A DNA stretch of 64,000 bases from Sphingobacterium prati (GCF_013167215.1 NZ_JABJWY010000034.1:248001-312000); one strand, 5' to 3'; numbered from the stretch's first letter, positions 26,190-36,669 are shown. A program made the numbers and translations. The notes: generated from the sequence alone by a model not told the origin.

Positions 26190-26729
26190 ATGAATATTTA
26201 CATCAGACAGGAAAGCGTAAATGATTATCAGGCAGTTTTTGACCTGATTGAGCAAGCATTTAAATATGAGGAACACAGTACTCATCAGGAACAATTTCTT
26301 GTTGAAAAATTACGTCAGTCACCCGAATTTATTCCTAAGCTTTCCTTAATAGCAGAAGTTAACAATAAGCCAATTGGCTACATCTTACTTACAAAAATCA
26401 AAATTCACAACGAAGAAAAAAAAGAGGACTATCCTTCACTTGCTTTGGCACCAATAGCTGTATTACCTGAGTTTCAAGGAAAGGGAGTTGGTGGTAGATT
26501 AATTGAAGAAGCGCATAAAATTGCTGCTCAACTTGACTTTGGATCAATAATTTTATTGGGCCATGCCAGTTACTATCCAAGGTTTGGCTATGTTACAATG
26601 GCTGAATATGGTATTAACATGCCATTTGACGTCCCAGATGAAAACTGTATGTTGATTGAACTCCGCGAAAAAGCATTAGCTGGTCTGCAAGGAACAGTAG
26701 TCTATCCAGAAGAATTCGGAATAATTTAA
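26190..26729 (+). CDS. GNAT-family N-acetyltransferase (YhbS-like)
   Basis: This 179-residue cytoplasmic protein would use acetyl-CoA. Motif A is intact: L-A-P-I-A-V-L-P-E-F-Q-G-K-G-V-G-G-R-L-I-E-E-A around residues 85-108. The segment I-L-L-G-H-A-S-Y-Y-P-R-F-G-Y is typical of the YhbS/COG3153 branch. The substrate is unknown. It converges on the polysaccharide deacetylase gene, with 45 bp between stops. Confidence 0.88.
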   Translation: MNIYIRQESVNDYQAVFDLIEQAFKYEEHSTHQEQFLVEKLRQSPEFIPKLSLIAEVNNKPIGYILLTKIKIHNEEKKEDYPSLALAPIAVLPEFQGKGVGGRLIEEAHKIAAQLDFGSIILLGHASYYPRFGYVTMAEYGINMPFDVPDENCMLIELREKALAGLQGTVVYPEEFGII

Positions 26730-26774
26730 AAAATTGTAGACTTCTGCTATTTGGATACAGCTGCCCATTTTTTA

Positions 26775-27722
26775 TTAATATTTAATGGGATAATCTTGCA
26801 TAAATTCAAATTGATACCCATCTCTTTTTAGTGCATCTATCAATGTAGATAACTCCTGTTGTCCCTTTTTTGTCTGGAACATATCATCATGCATTAAAAA
26901 GACCACATTATTGGGAACCATCGAACTTTTGTTGTTCATAAAGTTATGAATATGGGATAATGTCGCAGCCTGACTTTGCGTAGGATTGCCCGTAACACTA
27001 TTCAAACGCCATTCTACATCCCAACCAAAAATACGGTAACCATTTTTATGAAGCATATCAGCTGTAGTAGAGCCATTTTTCAAATCTATTTTCCGAATAT
27101 CATCATACATCCAGATATTTCTTCCCGGAAGCCTAACAATTTTATGCTTAAGATTAAGATCCTTTTCATTTTTCTCAAAATCCGCAAAAGCCTTTTCGGC
27201 ATTATTATAGAATCGCGAATATTGGTTATTTGCATGAGTATAGCTGTGGTTATAACAGGCAATCAAGGGATTATTTTCATATTTTTGAAGATCCCGCTTT
27301 CTACCTTTACTCATATTGGCATGTTTACCAATTAAAAACACACTAACTTTTATATTTTTCTCCCTTGCCAAGGAATCAATTGCGGCACTTCCGATCAAAG
27401 GCCCATCATCAAATGTCAGATAGATATGCTTGGGATGCGTATCAAAGGCTCTTCGCAAAGAATCCTTTAGGTTACGTTTTTGTTGCTTGACAGGGACAGG
27501 GTGCAAGCTATCAATTGTAAAATGAATTTGATTTCTTTGAAGAGAATCCCATTTATTTAAAAGAACAGGTACTTTTTGCTTTTGAATCAACTTTTCATTT
27601 AATGTATCCCTGCGGCCCTCTTTATCACTACCCAATACCTTATTTGAGAAATCTTTACATGACATGCAACTTAAGATCACACAACCCGTGAACAATGCAA
27701 GCAACAACCTTCTACACTTCAT
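26775..27722 (-). CDS. Polysaccharide deacetylase family lipoprotein
   Basis: This 315-residue protein with a NodB-homology domain probably removes N- or O-acetyl groups from a polysaccharide or peptidoglycan. The signal resembles a lipoprotein signal (V-I-L-S-C-M-S-C), placing it in the envelope. Motif 1 T-F-D-D-G-P is at 103-108, motif 2 appears as H-S-Y-T-H, and motif 3 as R-L-P-G-R instead of the usual R-x-P-[YWF]. The L-M-H-D motif near the C terminus is present. About 100 residues precede the domain. The metal-binding triad D-H-H looks intact. Confidence 0.85.
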   Translation of the reverse strand: MKCRRLLLALFTGCVILSCMSCKDFSNKVLGSDKEGRRDTLNEKLIQKQKVPVLLNKWDSLQRNQIHFTIDSLHPVPVKQQKRNLKDSLRRAFDTHPKHIYLTFDDGPLIGSAAIDSLAREKNIKVSVFLIGKHANMSKGRKRDLQKYENNPLIACYNHSYTHANNQYSRFYNNAEKAFADFEKNEKDLNLKHKIVRLPGRNIWMYDDIRKIDLKNGSTTADMLHKNGYRIFGWDVEWRLNSVTGNPTQSQAATLSHIHNFMNNKSSMVPNNVVFLMHDDMFQTKKGQQELSTLIDALKRDGYQFEFMQDYPIKY

Positions 27723-27914
27723 ATCTATCCTAATAACTTAAGCGATTTTTTAACATTCAAAAATACTATAAAAACCAACGCTAAAAGTATAATTTTTCAT
27801 AAATCCCTATTTTCCGGGATAATCAGCTACATATATGACTAGTTAGATGTCAAGCGGAGTTAATGACGCTACCATCACATAGAAATGATTCGAAAATTTA
27901 AAAAAATTAATACC

Positions 27915-28664
27915 TTATTTCTTTTTAAAGATTAAAGCACGATTATATTCAAAATTCATCCGAGCAATGTTAAGTACGGATATTCCTTGTGGACATTCAA
28001 CCTCGCAGGCTTCTGTATTGGAACAATGCCCAAAAGATTCTTTATCCATTTGCTTGACCATGTTGAGTACACGTTGGTTTCTTTCTTCCTTTCCCTGTGG
28101 TAACAGAGCCATATGCGTAATTTTGGCCGAAATAAATAACGCTGCGCTCCCATTTTTGCACGTTGCGACACACGCACCACAACCAATACATGCAGCAGAA
28201 TCAAAGGCTTCTTCAGCTAACCGATGCGAAATTGGAATAGCGGACGCGTCGGGGGCCTGACCAGTATTGATAGATACGAAACCTCCCAAAGAGATAATTC
28301 GGTCAAAAGCAGCCCGATCTACTTTAAGATCTTTTTTCACTGGAAATGCGGATGATCGAAAGGGTTCAATCACTATAGTATCATTATCGCTAAAGGAACG
28401 CAGGTGCAATTGACAGGTTGTCGTATGTTTCAGCGGGCCATGTGCTATACCATTAATCATTACGCCACATTGGCCGCAAATACCTTCCCTACAATCATGA
28501 TCAAACTCGACAGGTTCTTCCCCATTGACAATAAGCTTTTCGTTCAAGGTATCTAACATTTCAAGAAAAGACATGTGCGGGTTAAGCCCTTGCAGATCAT
28601 AGGCAACTAGTTTTCCTGTTGATTGACTATCTTTTTGTCTCCAAATTTTAAGATGTAGATCCAT
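27915..28664 (-). CDS. sdhB: Succinate dehydrogenase/fumarate reductase iron-sulfur subunit
   Basis: This subunit passes electrons from the flavoprotein to the membrane quinone site. The 249-residue protein has a [2Fe-2S] ligand set C-R-E-G-I-C-G-Q-C-G plus a later Cys (T-T-C-Q-L), a ferredoxin motif C-I-G-C-G-A-C-V-A-T-C for the [4Fe-4S], and the remaining Cys in C-S-N-T-E-A-C-E-V-E-C-P. It is the last gene of the porin-transporter-sdhCAB operon, 11 bp after sdhA. A B-type complex can run as succinate oxidase or fumarate reductase; sequence does not decide. Confidence 0.95.
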   Translation of the reverse strand: MDLHLKIWRQKDSQSTGKLVAYDLQGLNPHMSFLEMLDTLNEKLIVNGEEPVEFDHDCREGICGQCGVMINGIAHGPLKHTTTCQLHLRSFSDNDTIVIEPFRSSAFPVKKDLKVDRAAFDRIISLGGFVSINTGQAPDASAIPISHRLAEEAFDSAACIGCGACVATCKNGSAALFISAKITHMALLPQGKEERNQRVLNMVKQMDKESFGHCSNTEACEVECPQGISVLNIARMNFEYNRALIFKKK

Positions 28665-28675
28665 AATTATTCATT

Positions 28676-30592
28676 TTATTTGTAGCTTCTTACTGTAGGT
28701 TGTATTTCTTCAAAAGTCAATTGTTCTTTGATTAATTCTGGTTGCTCCCCATTTTCTTTCCATGCCCAGGCAGAAATAAATTGAAATTCAGCATCATTTC
28801 TCAAGGCTTCTCCGTCTGCTGTTTGGTATTCCTCTCTAAAATGGGCGCCACAGGATTCTTTACGCGTCAATGCGTCATAACACATCAATTCACCTATTTC
28901 AAAATAATCTGCAACACGTCCAGCTTTCTCCAATTCCGTATTTAATGAATTTGGTTGCCCGCTAACCATCACATTATTATAAAATTCCTGTTTAAGTTTT
29001 TTGATTTCGCTTATGGCATAGTTAAGTCCTTGTTCATTCCTTGCTAGACCGCAATAATCATAAAGCAACTTGCCTAATGTTTTGTGAAAATGATCGACGG
29101 TCTTTTTGCCCTTGATTTGCAATAATTCGCCAATCTGTTTTCTAACTGCTGATTCTGCCTTTTCAAATTCTGGGTGATCCGTAGAAATTTTTCCAGTGTG
29201 AATTTCATTCGATAAATAATTGGCAATGGTATAAGGCGCTATAAAATAGCCATCCACAGAAGCCTGAAGTAGCGAATTTGCCCCTAAGCGATTAGCACCA
29301 TGGTCGGCAAAATTAGCTTCACCAAGCGCAAAGAGACCCGGCAAAGTTGTCATTAGTTCATAATCTACCCAAAGCCCTCCCATTGAAAAATGGGCCGAAG
29401 GCGAAATCATCATCGGTTCGGAATATGCATCATAGCCCGTAATCTTATGGTACATATCGAAGAGATTACCGTATTTCTCCTCAATCTTTTGCTTCCCTTG
29501 CTCTTTGATTGCTTTAGCAAAGTCAAGGTAAACCGCATTTTTTAAAGGCCCTATACCAAACCCGGCATCAATTCGTTCCTTGGCGGCCCTCGATGATATA
29601 TCTCGCGGAGCAAGATTGCCAAATGCTGGATATCGCCGTTCCAAATAGTAATCCCGATCTTCTTCAGGAATAGCATTGGGCGCTCTTTGTTCCTCTTGTT
29701 TTAAAGGAACCCAAATGCGTCCATCGTTACGCAAAGATTCTGACATCAAAGTCAGCTTGGATTGATAATCGCCCGATTGCGGCAATGATGTTGGGTGAAC
29801 CTGGATCCAGCTCGGAGATGCCATCAATGCTCCTTTTTTATGTGCCCTCCAAATCGCAGATCCATTACAGCCCATCGCCAGTGTAGATAAATAATAGATT
29901 TTACCATATCCCCCTGTGGCGAGTATAACCGCATGGGCAGCATGTCGTTCGATCACTCCGGTATCCAAATTACGAACAATAATACCACGTGCTTTTCCAT
30001 CAATGACAACAACATCCAGCATTTCATGACGGGAAAACAACTGAACAGCCTTTTTGCCAACCTGACGCATCAATGCTTGATAGGCTCCCAATAGCAGTTG
30101 CTGTCCTGTCTGGCCCCTAGCGTAGAATGTCCGACTCACTTGAACCCCACCAAAAGAGCGGTTGTTTAGATACCCTCCATATTCACGTCCAAAGGGAACA
30201 CCCTGCGCGACTGCTTGATCTATGAGATTCAAGGAGCATTCAGCCATCCGATAAACATTAGCTTCACGAGCACGAAAATCCCCACCCTTTAAGGTATCCA
30301 CAAACATGCGATATACACTATCACCATCATTCTTATAATTTTTTGCTGCATTGACTCCTCCTTGAGCTGCCACAGAATGGGCTCTTCGGGGACTGTCCTG
30401 AAAGCAGAAGGACTTGACCCGGTGGCCCATTTCGCCAAGCGATGCAGCGATCGAACTTCCCGCTAATCCCGTTCCCACAACAATGACATCCAACTTTTTC
30501 CGATTGGCTGGGTTCACAAGCTTGGCCGTTTTTTTATAACGTTCCCATTTTTGCTCCAAAGGTCCCGTTGGTATTTTTGCGTTTAAAATCAT
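28676..30592 (-). CDS. sdhA: Succinate dehydrogenase/fumarate reductase flavoprotein subunit
   Basis: This catalytic subunit carries covalent FAD and interconverts succinate and fumarate. The 638-residue protein has the FAD-binding [10 protein letters not shown] near residue 41 and the flavinylation segment [11 protein letters not shown] near residue 67. The capping-domain motif [11 protein letters not shown] and the [11 protein letters not shown] motif are present. It lies between sdhC and sdhB with 10-11 bp gaps. Confidence 0.96.
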   Translation of the reverse strand: MILNAKIPTGPLEQKWERYKKTAKLVNPANRKKLDVIVVGTGLAGSSIAASLGEMGHRVKSFCFQDSPRRAHSVAAQGGVNAAKNYKNDGDSVYRMFVDTLKGGDFRAREANVYRMAECSLNLIDQAVAQGVPFGREYGGYLNNRSFGGVQVSRTFYARGQTGQQLLLGAYQALMRQVGKKAVQLFSRHEMLDVVVIDGKARGIIVRNLDTGVIERHAAHAVILATGGYGKIYYLSTLAMGCNGSAIWRAHKKGALMASPSWIQVHPTSLPQSGDYQSKLTLMSESLRNDGRIWVPLKQEEQRAPNAIPEEDRDYYLERRYPAFGNLAPRDISSRAAKERIDAGFGIGPLKNAVYLDFAKAIKEQGKQKIEEKYGNLFDMYHKITGYDAYSEPMMISPSAHFSMGGLWVDYELMTTLPGLFALGEANFADHGANRLGANSLLQASVDGYFIAPYTIANYLSNEIHTGKISTDHPEFEKAESAVRKQIGELLQIKGKKTVDHFHKTLGKLLYDYCGLARNEQGLNYAISEIKKLKQEFYNNVMVSGQPNSLNTELEKAGRVADYFEIGELMCYDALTRKESCGAHFREEYQTADGEALRNDAEFQFISAWAWKENGEQPELIKEQLTFEEIQPTVRSYK

Positions 30593-30602
30593 GTCTTCGC
30601 CT

Positions 30603-31259
30603 TTAGTTAACAGTAAAAAATATATAAATTGGCATCAATGCAAAACCAATACTGATAATAATGGAATAGGTAACACCAATTGCTTTAAACCAACGAACAA
30701 ATTTTGGATGATACAGACCTAGGGTCCGCACTGCACTATGAATTCCATGGATAAGATGATAACATAAAGCCAACATTGACAAAACATAGATTAACACATA
30801 CCACCACTGTTGGAATACGGCAATAACCAATACATAGAGGTCCTTGTTTCCTTTGACATCTAGCGGCGGTGCGCCAAACTTATAGACATACCAGAAGTTC
30901 TGTAAATGGATCACTAAAAAAATTAAGATAAGCGTACCCAAAATTCCCATATTTCGCGAATACCACTTACTTGCGCGTCCACGATGATCCGATTGATAGT
31001 CTCCGCCTGCTTTCTTATTCTTTATCGTGATAATTAAGCCATCTATGGCGTGCAGTATAATGCTCAGATAAAGTACATAAGAGACTATCTTAATCAGGAT
31101 ATTTCCTGATAAGAAATGGGAATAAGCATTAAATTGCGAATGTGCCTGCTCCTCAGGTAAAAATAACTGTAAGTTTCCCAGAAAATGGATCAGCAAAAAG
31201 AAAGCGAGAAATAACCCTGTTAAACACATGAGCATCTTCTTTGATAAGGTCGATAGCAT
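30603..31259 (-). CDS. sdhC: Succinate dehydrogenase cytochrome b subunit, B-type single anchor
   Basis: This 218-residue membrane anchor has five hydrophobic segments and several histidines suited to haem ligation: [22 protein letters not shown] and [11 protein letters not shown] single five-helix subunit with two haems is the B type found in Bacteroidota and epsilonproteobacteria, where menaquinone is the partner and there is no SdhD. It follows the DASS transporter gene by 12 bp. Confidence 0.92.
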   Translation of the reverse strand: MLSTLSKKMLMCLTGLFLAFFLLIHFLGNLQLFLPEEQAHSQFNAYSHFLSGNILIKIVSYVLYLSIILHAIDGLIITIKNKKAGGDYQSDHRGRASKWYSRNMGILGTLILIFLVIHLQNFWYVYKFGAPPLDVKGNKDLYVLVIAVFQQWWYVLIYVLSMLALCYHLIHGIHSAVRTLGLYHPKFVRWFKAIGVTYSIIISIGFALMPIYIFFTVN

Positions 31260-31271
31260 AAGCTTTTTTCT

Positions 31272-32702
31272 TTAATAATAACCAATGACTTTCATCCATA
31301 ATCCTCCTAAACCCATATAGATAACAAGTAGGACGATCCCGATTTCCAAACCACGCAACCACCAGGATTTGAGATCAACATAACCGCTACCAAAAAATAC
31401 AGGTGCCGGCCCATGACCATAATGTGTTAATACGCCGTATATGGACCCGAGGAACCCAAGCATCATGGCCAATAACATAGGCGGAATACCTAATGATACC
31501 CCAACTCCTAATAATGCTGCATACATTGCAGCAACGTGGGCTGTAGCACTCGCAAAGATGTAATGGCTAAAGAAGTACACCAGAATAATTACCGGGAAAG
31601 CAATTTGCCAACTCAGCCCTCCAATCTGTACCTTGATCAAATCACTAAACCAGCCGATAAATCCAAGTTCATTCAGCGAGCTGGCCATCATCACTAAAAC
31701 GGCAAACCAGACAATTGTGTCCCAGGCCCCCTTCTCTGCCTTTACATCCTCCCAGGTCAACACCGAAGTCAGCAAAAGTAAGGTCAGGCCGATAAACGCG
31801 GTTGTGGTCGCATCAATGGATAGTGATCCCCCGAAAATCCAAAGTGCCAGAAGAATAAAAAAGGCCAATAACATCAACCATTCGTTTCTGGATATTGGTC
31901 CCATCTCCTTTAATTTTTCTGCGGCCATTTTAGGTGCATCGCCTGTCTTTTTTAGTTCCGGTGGATAAAGTTTATACAGTACGAGTGGAACAACAAAAAA
32001 GGCTACAATTCCGGGAATAAATCCAGCAACAGCCCAGGACATCCAAGTAATATCAATTCCAAGATTGGCGGCAAACTTTTGACACATTGGGTTACTCGCC
32101 GTTCCAGTTAAAAACATGGAGGATGCAATCAAATTCATGTAGTAGCTATTCAATGTCAGATAGGAACCCAATTTTCGATGTGTCTCAGGCCTGTCGGGAA
32201 CAGAATCAAAACTGATGGCCATTGACTTCATAATCGGATAAATAATACCACCGCCTCTGGCGGTATTACTCGGAATTGCAGGTGCTAAACATACATCCGC
32301 TAAACCTAAGCCATACGCTAGCCCTAATGAACTCTTTCCAAATACACGTATAAAAAGAAATGCGATGCGATTACCTAAGCCTGTTTTGATAAAACCTCTT
32401 GCAATGAAAAAGGAGATTCCAATCAACCAGATAACTTTGTCTCCAAAACCAGTCAGTGCTTTAGTAATCGATTTACCAGCATCTCCTGGAGCGAGCACCT
32501 GTGTCAGTGCGGTGAACGCGATCGCCATCATACACATGGTTCCCATTGGTGCGGCCTTAAGAATGATACCGAGAATGGTAGCGGCAAATATGGCAAACAA
32601 ATGCCACGCTTCGGGGCTGACACCTTGAGGTACAGGAATAAACCACAAAATGAGCGCAACAATAAAGGTGATGGCAACATTTTTGATGCTAATTTCTTTC
32701 AT
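31272..32702 (-). CDS. DASS-family anion (dicarboxylate) transporter
   Basis: This 476-residue inner-membrane protein with about 12-14 segments belongs to the CitT/YflS/SODiT branch of divalent-anion:sodium symporters or antiporters. Recognisable segments are A-I-P-S-N-T-A-R-G-G-G-I-I-Y-P-I near residue 148, G-T-A-S-N-P-M near residue 206, S-A-T-A-H-V-A-A-M-Y and Y-G-H-G-P-A-P. The first two are substrate/sodium-site loops of the family. Its position directly before sdhCAB suggests the cargo is succinate, fumarate, malate or 2-oxoglutarate. Whether it imports or exchanges is not resolved. Confidence 0.88.
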   Translation of the reverse strand: MKEISIKNVAITFIVALILWFIPVPQGVSPEAWHLFAIFAATILGIILKAAPMGTMCMMAIAFTALTQVLAPGDAGKSITKALTGFGDKVIWLIGISFFIARGFIKTGLGNRIAFLFIRVFGKSSLGLAYGLGLADVCLAPAIPSNTARGGGIIYPIMKSMAISFDSVPDRPETHRKLGSYLTLNSYYMNLIASSMFLTGTASNPMCQKFAANLGIDITWMSWAVAGFIPGIVAFFVVPLVLYKLYPPELKKTGDAPKMAAEKLKEMGPISRNEWLMLLAFFILLALWIFGGSLSIDATTTAFIGLTLLLLTSVLTWEDVKAEKGAWDTIVWFAVLVMMASSLNELGFIGWFSDLIKVQIGGLSWQIAFPVIILVYFFSHYIFASATAHVAAMYAALLGVGVSLGIPPMLLAMMLGFLGSIYGVLTHYGHGPAPVFFGSGYVDLKSWWLRGLEIGIVLLVIYMGLGGLWMKVIGYY

Positions 32703-32722
32703 ATTAAATGGCGTTTAAAAGA

Positions 32723-33889
32723 TTAAAATCTACTTTGTACTTGAACGATAAATAAATTCTTATTGTATTCATTGGTATCCTGAGTTTGTTTCTTATAACG
32801 GTCGAGTTGAAGACCGAGCTGTATACGGGCACCATAATTCTTTAAAAACTCCAGACCAAACATGGGCGTAAACGTTTGCCTTGCATTTGCATTTAACTTA
32901 TAATTTGGATCGATATACTCGTAACGACAAGAAAGCTCAAATGCACTGAGATTGTAATAGTTAACTTCATACCTTAAATTCGGAAGGAAATAGATACCTC
33001 GAACGAGATAATCACTTAGCTTTGAAGTCCGCGCCTCCTCATCCAGCGCATAATATAAGTTATGATTTATAGCCTGTTTCGCTTCCAGTTGCATATCTAG
33101 GTTCCATCGCTTTCCAAAATCCACATTTCCGCTCAGATCTACTCCCAGTGCATGTACTTGTTTTTTCACGACCTCACCTATCCCACCGTTTAATCCTAGA
33201 TTGACTCCATATTTCTTTGAAAGCCCAAATACTAAGCGCGTTGAATATTGTTTTCCGTTGTCATTATCCACGACTTGGTTTTTACCATTTCCATTAACCA
33301 CCGAAAAGGAATAACTGAATGGCATATCTCCTAAGTTAACTTCCCCTGTTGCGGCCATTCCTATCTGGAAACTCGCCCAGCCCAACTTACCAAATTCAAG
33401 GTATTGATTTGACCAGTCCAACGATTTAATAATATCTATTGGGTAAGTTTCCTCAATGCCAAACCAAGGTCGGAACTGACCAACTGTAATGGCCAATTTA
33501 GGGCTAAAAGTATATTTTAAATAAGCATTCTCAAGCACCTTTGTTTTTGGGTCACTTTTAAAATCAGCCAGGTTGGCAAGCACAGCCACTTCGGTCCGTT
33601 TACTGATCTGCGCACGCATCTGCACCCGCATATACTTCACCATAAAGTTATTGTCTGTTCCTGAGCCATCACTGTGATGGAGCCCGTTGACATCCACGTC
33701 TTTCGTTGCACTGATGAGGTACCTTGCTTGAAAAAGTCCTTTTATCTGTAATTTAGGGTAGGTTACATCTCCCTTGGTCTGCTGTACCGAATCTCTTTTA
33801 TCTAACTCAACTGGACCAGGCTCCTGCCCCTTGACAGTTGGGCATAGCAATATGTATAAAACAGAAATTAGAACGGAAAGTTTCCTCAT
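32723..33889 (-). CDS. OprP/OprO-like outer-membrane porin
   Basis: This 388-residue protein has a signal peptide (about 1-21) and then repeated amphipathic beta strands ending in Q-S-R-F, a typical barrel terminus. The body resembles phosphate-selective porin O/P family proteins (F-Q-A-R-Y, N-N-F-M-V-K-Y-M-R-V-Q-M-R, F-R-P-W-F-G-I-E-E). It is the first gene of the operon that continues into the DASS transporter and sdhCAB, so it probably lets dicarboxylates cross the outer membrane; the family name need not mean phosphate here. Confidence 0.82.
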   Translation of the reverse strand: MRKLSVLISVLYILLCPTVKGQEPGPVELDKRDSVQQTKGDVTYPKLQIKGLFQARYLISATKDVDVNGLHHSDGSGTDNNFMVKYMRVQMRAQISKRTEVAVLANLADFKSDPKTKVLENAYLKYTFSPKLAITVGQFRPWFGIEETYPIDIIKSLDWSNQYLEFGKLGWASFQIGMAATGEVNLGDMPFSYSFSVVNGNGKNQVVDNDNGKQYSTRLVFGLSKKYGVNLGLNGGIGEVVKKQVHALGVDLSGNVDFGKRWNLDMQLEAKQAINHNLYYALDEEARTSKLSDYLVRGIYFLPNLRYEVNYYNLSAFELSCRYEYIDPNYKLNANARQTFTPMFGLEFLKNYGARIQLGLQLDRYKKQTQDTNEYNKNLFIVQVQSRF

Positions 33890-34201
33890 ATCTAAAATTA
33901 TTATCTATCCGCTAGTAGCCCAGCGCACTTTTCAATGTCAATAATGTTATCATTTATTCTTTCCCTACTAACATATAGACGGATGAATGGTTTTAATTTT
34001 TTTTATAAAATTTATAACTGAAGGAAAATATTAACCAAATACACATGAAGTTGAGTAAATTCCTTGTTTTTATGTATTTTCACGGCTGGATGTAAAATGA
34101 ATGCTAACGCTAAACTGCAATTATTATAACCTTTAAGATCTTCATAAACTGTTACATCCTGTAGGATACATTACAGATAAATTTTAGAACCAATCAATCG
34201 T
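33890..34201. other. 312-bp divergent intergenic region
   Basis: No gene is visible. It must hold the promoter of the porin-sdh operon and that of the gene at 34202. A short palindrome ATCCT-GT-AGGAT lies at 34156-34167, about 35 bp before the 34202 start. No clear TAnnTTTG box with a matching -33 was found on either strand. Confidence 0.4.
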
Positions 34202-35590
34202 ATGAAAGAACAATTAATCAGAAAATGCTGTCTCTGCCTAGTACTAATTATCTATGGACTTTACATCCCCGTTTCCAACGCTGCGAAGCGAGAGAAAACG
34301 GCTATGTTCTGGACATGGCTTGACTACAATCCGGCTACAAATTTTGACTCCATCTGCCGTGAGATGAATTATTTGGGTATAGATGGGGTTATGTTAAATG
34401 CGGCAAGTCCTGATGAATATCGTATTGCGATTCCTATAGCAAAAAAATATGGCATACAGGTAGTTGCTTGGTTGTGGACCATGAACCTGGAACATGATCG
34501 GGATAAAGTTCTCAGGGAACATCCAGACTGGTTTAGTGTCAATAGAAATGGAAAAAGTTTGGCTGATACCACAGCATATGTTGGGTATTACAAATTCCTA
34601 TCACCTGTCGTGCCAGAAGTGAAAGATTACCTTAAACAAAAGATCCAGTCCTATTGCGAAGTTGATGGGCTCGCCGGAATCTCGATAGACTATAATCGTT
34701 ATGTTGATGTTGTATTACCGACTACATTGTGGCCAAAGTATAATATCGTCCAAGACCGTGAATACCCTGCATGGGATTATGGATACCATCCAATTGCAAT
34801 AGCAAAATTCAAAAAACAATACGGTTATGACCCTAGAGCACAAAAAGATCCTTCAAAAGATTTAAAATGGAGACAGTTTCGTTGTGACCAGATCACTGAA
34901 ATAGCCAATATGATTGCAGATGTTGTACACGCTCACGGAAAGACAATGGCTGCGTCTCCTTTTCCCACGCCTAAAATGGCTTCGAGAATGGTTCGTCAAG
35001 ACTGGGGTAAATGGAACTTAGATCTTGTATTTCCAATGGTCTATAGCAGCTTTTACACAGAAGACCCGAGCTTTATAAAAGACTGTACTTTGGAAAATGT
35101 GAGAGATAAAGCAAGCCATACCACCCTTTATTGTGGTTTAATGGCTAAAAACAATGATGAAATGTTTGTTGATATGGATGAAGCATTGAACAATGGTGCC
35201 CAGGGTATTTCTATCTTCACCATACATAGTCTTCAGGATCCAAAAATTAAGGAACGTTTCAGAGCCTATACAGCCGCTGCAAAATTAAAAAAAGAAAAAA
35301 ACAATGGAATTTTATCTCGAATTTCGGGTCATAAAGTTGAAAACGATCCTTTCAAAAAAGTCGGTATCATGAAATTGATCACCCAAAAAATTCAAGACAT
35401 GGTAAAGGCTGAAAATCCGGCTGCCAGTCCTGTAGCATTGTCAAAATATAAGCAAATTGACAGTTATGATGTGACCAAAAAATATCTCGTAAAGGATACA
35501 GTCAGCCAAAAGAATTTCTATGTTACTTTCTTCTTCTATGGCGACATTCTTTCAGGCTGGAATGTTGATCCTGCACCTGCAAATAGCTAG
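34202..35590 (+). CDS. Exported glycoside-hydrolase-like protein (GHL10/DUF187-like)
   Basis: This 462-residue protein has a signal peptide (about 1-27, ending V-S-N-A-A). The main domain resembles glycosyl-hydrolase-like family 10 TIM barrels: A-M-F-W-T-W-L-D-Y, Y-L-G-I-D-G-V-M-L-N, Y-G-I-Q-V-V-A-W-L-W-T, D-G-L-A-G-I-S-I-D-Y-N-R-Y, and a late W-N-L-D-L-V-F-P-M-V-Y. The D-Y-N-R-Y strand probably carries a catalytic-site acid. The C-terminal 110 residues are an unassigned extension. It is probably a periplasmic glycan hydrolase of unknown specificity. glsA starts 47 bp later. Confidence 0.75.
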   Translation: MKEQLIRKCCLCLVLIIYGLYIPVSNAAKREKTAMFWTWLDYNPATNFDSICREMNYLGIDGVMLNAASPDEYRIAIPIAKKYGIQVVAWLWTMNLEHDRDKVLREHPDWFSVNRNGKSLADTTAYVGYYKFLSPVVPEVKDYLKQKIQSYCEVDGLAGISIDYNRYVDVVLPTTLWPKYNIVQDREYPAWDYGYHPIAIAKFKKQYGYDPRAQKDPSKDLKWRQFRCDQITEIANMIADVVHAHGKTMAASPFPTPKMASRMVRQDWGKWNLDLVFPMVYSSFYTEDPSFIKDCTLENVRDKASHTTLYCGLMAKNNDEMFVDMDEALNNGAQGISIFTIHSLQDPKIKERFRAYTAAAKLKKEKNNGILSRISGHKVENDPFKKVGIMKLITQKIQDMVKAENPAASPVALSKYKQIDSYDVTKKYLVKDTVSQKNFYVTFFFYGDILSGWNVDPAPANS

Positions 35591-35637
35591 AATAGATATA
35601 CTTTGCTATCTTTGGGATTTTATAAAAAATTGAACAC

Positions 35638-36669
35638 ATGAATAAAACTTTTGGCTTGATAATGGCATTGTTTATACTTAGCTGTATGGAAGCAATAAAT
35701 GTATGCCATGCGCAGCAGGATGCGACCAAATCGACAATAAGGGATACCACAGCCATAGATCAAGCAACTTTAAATACCATTCTTGAAAAGAACCGTCAAT
35801 GTTATAAACAAGGAAAAGTAGCAGATTACATACCCGAACTGGGCAAAGCTAACGCGCAATCCATTGCACTTTCTGTTGTCAATAGTAATGGTACTGTCGT
35901 CAGCGCCGGGGATATCCAGCAGAAATTTACCATCCAGAGTATATCGAAGATCATTGCACTGATGATTGCGGTCAAGGAAAATGGAGAAGCAACTATTTTT
36001 GAGAAAATGGGGTATTTTGGCACAGATAAGCCTTTCAATCATTTTGGCAATCTGGAGACGATGGGAAAACCGCTTAATCCAATGATGAATGCGGGTGCCA
36101 TACTGACCACAGCACTTATTAAAGGAAAAGGTGAAGAACCATTTGTTAAAATCCTTAAGATGATCCGTTTCATCACAAACAATGAACATATTGAGTATAA
36201 CCATGCGGTGTATAACTCAGAAAGGGAAACGGGGCATCGAAATCGAGGCATGTTCTATATCATGCGAAACAATGGCTTAATTGATGGCGAAGGAGAAGAA
36301 AAACTCAATAACTATTTTAAACAATGTTCGATCGAAATCACGGTCGAAGATCTAGCTAAAATAGGTTATTTTTTTGCCCATCATTGCGTCCGTTATGACG
36401 GTAACAAAGAATATCTAGACCCCGGCCTGTCGCAGCTGATTCAGTCGCAGATGTTAATCGCCGGTATGTACGAATTCAGTGGTGAATATGCACGTACGGT
36501 TGGCTTGCCTAGTAAATCCGGTGTCGGTGGGGGAATCACGGTCAGTGTCCCCGGTAAAATGGGGATAGCTGCTTTCAGTCCTGCTTTAGACCAGCATGGC
36601 AATTCACTTGCGGGTTACCGCATGATCTTTGATCTGGTAAAAGCCAGACAACTCAGTATTTTTAATTAG
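35638..36669 (+). CDS. glsA: Glutaminase A with export signal
   Basis: This serine-dependent glutaminase hydrolyses L-glutamine to glutamate and ammonia. The catalytic S-x-x-K (S-I-S-K) is at 101-104, and the glutaminase signatures N-A-G-A-I near residue 150, the S-E-R-E-T-G region and G-V-G-G-G-I near the end are intact. Unlike E. coli GlsA it begins with a signal peptide (about 1-26, ending C-H-A-Q), so it acts in the periplasm or on the surface; total length is 343 versus about 305 for cytoplasmic forms. A -7-like box TATCTTTG is at 35607-35614. The product would feed ammonia and glutamate to the cell. Confidence 0.93.
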   Translation: MNKTFGLIMALFILSCMEAINVCHAQQDATKSTIRDTTAIDQATLNTILEKNRQCYKQGKVADYIPELGKANAQSIALSVVNSNGTVVSAGDIQQKFTIQSISKIIALMIAVKENGEATIFEKMGYFGTDKPFNHFGNLETMGKPLNPMMNAGAILTTALIKGKGEEPFVKILKMIRFITNNEHIEYNHAVYNSERETGHRNRGMFYIMRNNGLIDGEGEEKLNNYFKQCSIEITVEDLAKIGYFFAHHCVRYDGNKEYLDPGLSQLIQSQMLIAGMYEFSGEYARTVGLPSKSGVGGGITVSVPGKMGIAAFSPALDQHGNSLAGYRMIFDLVKARQLSIFN

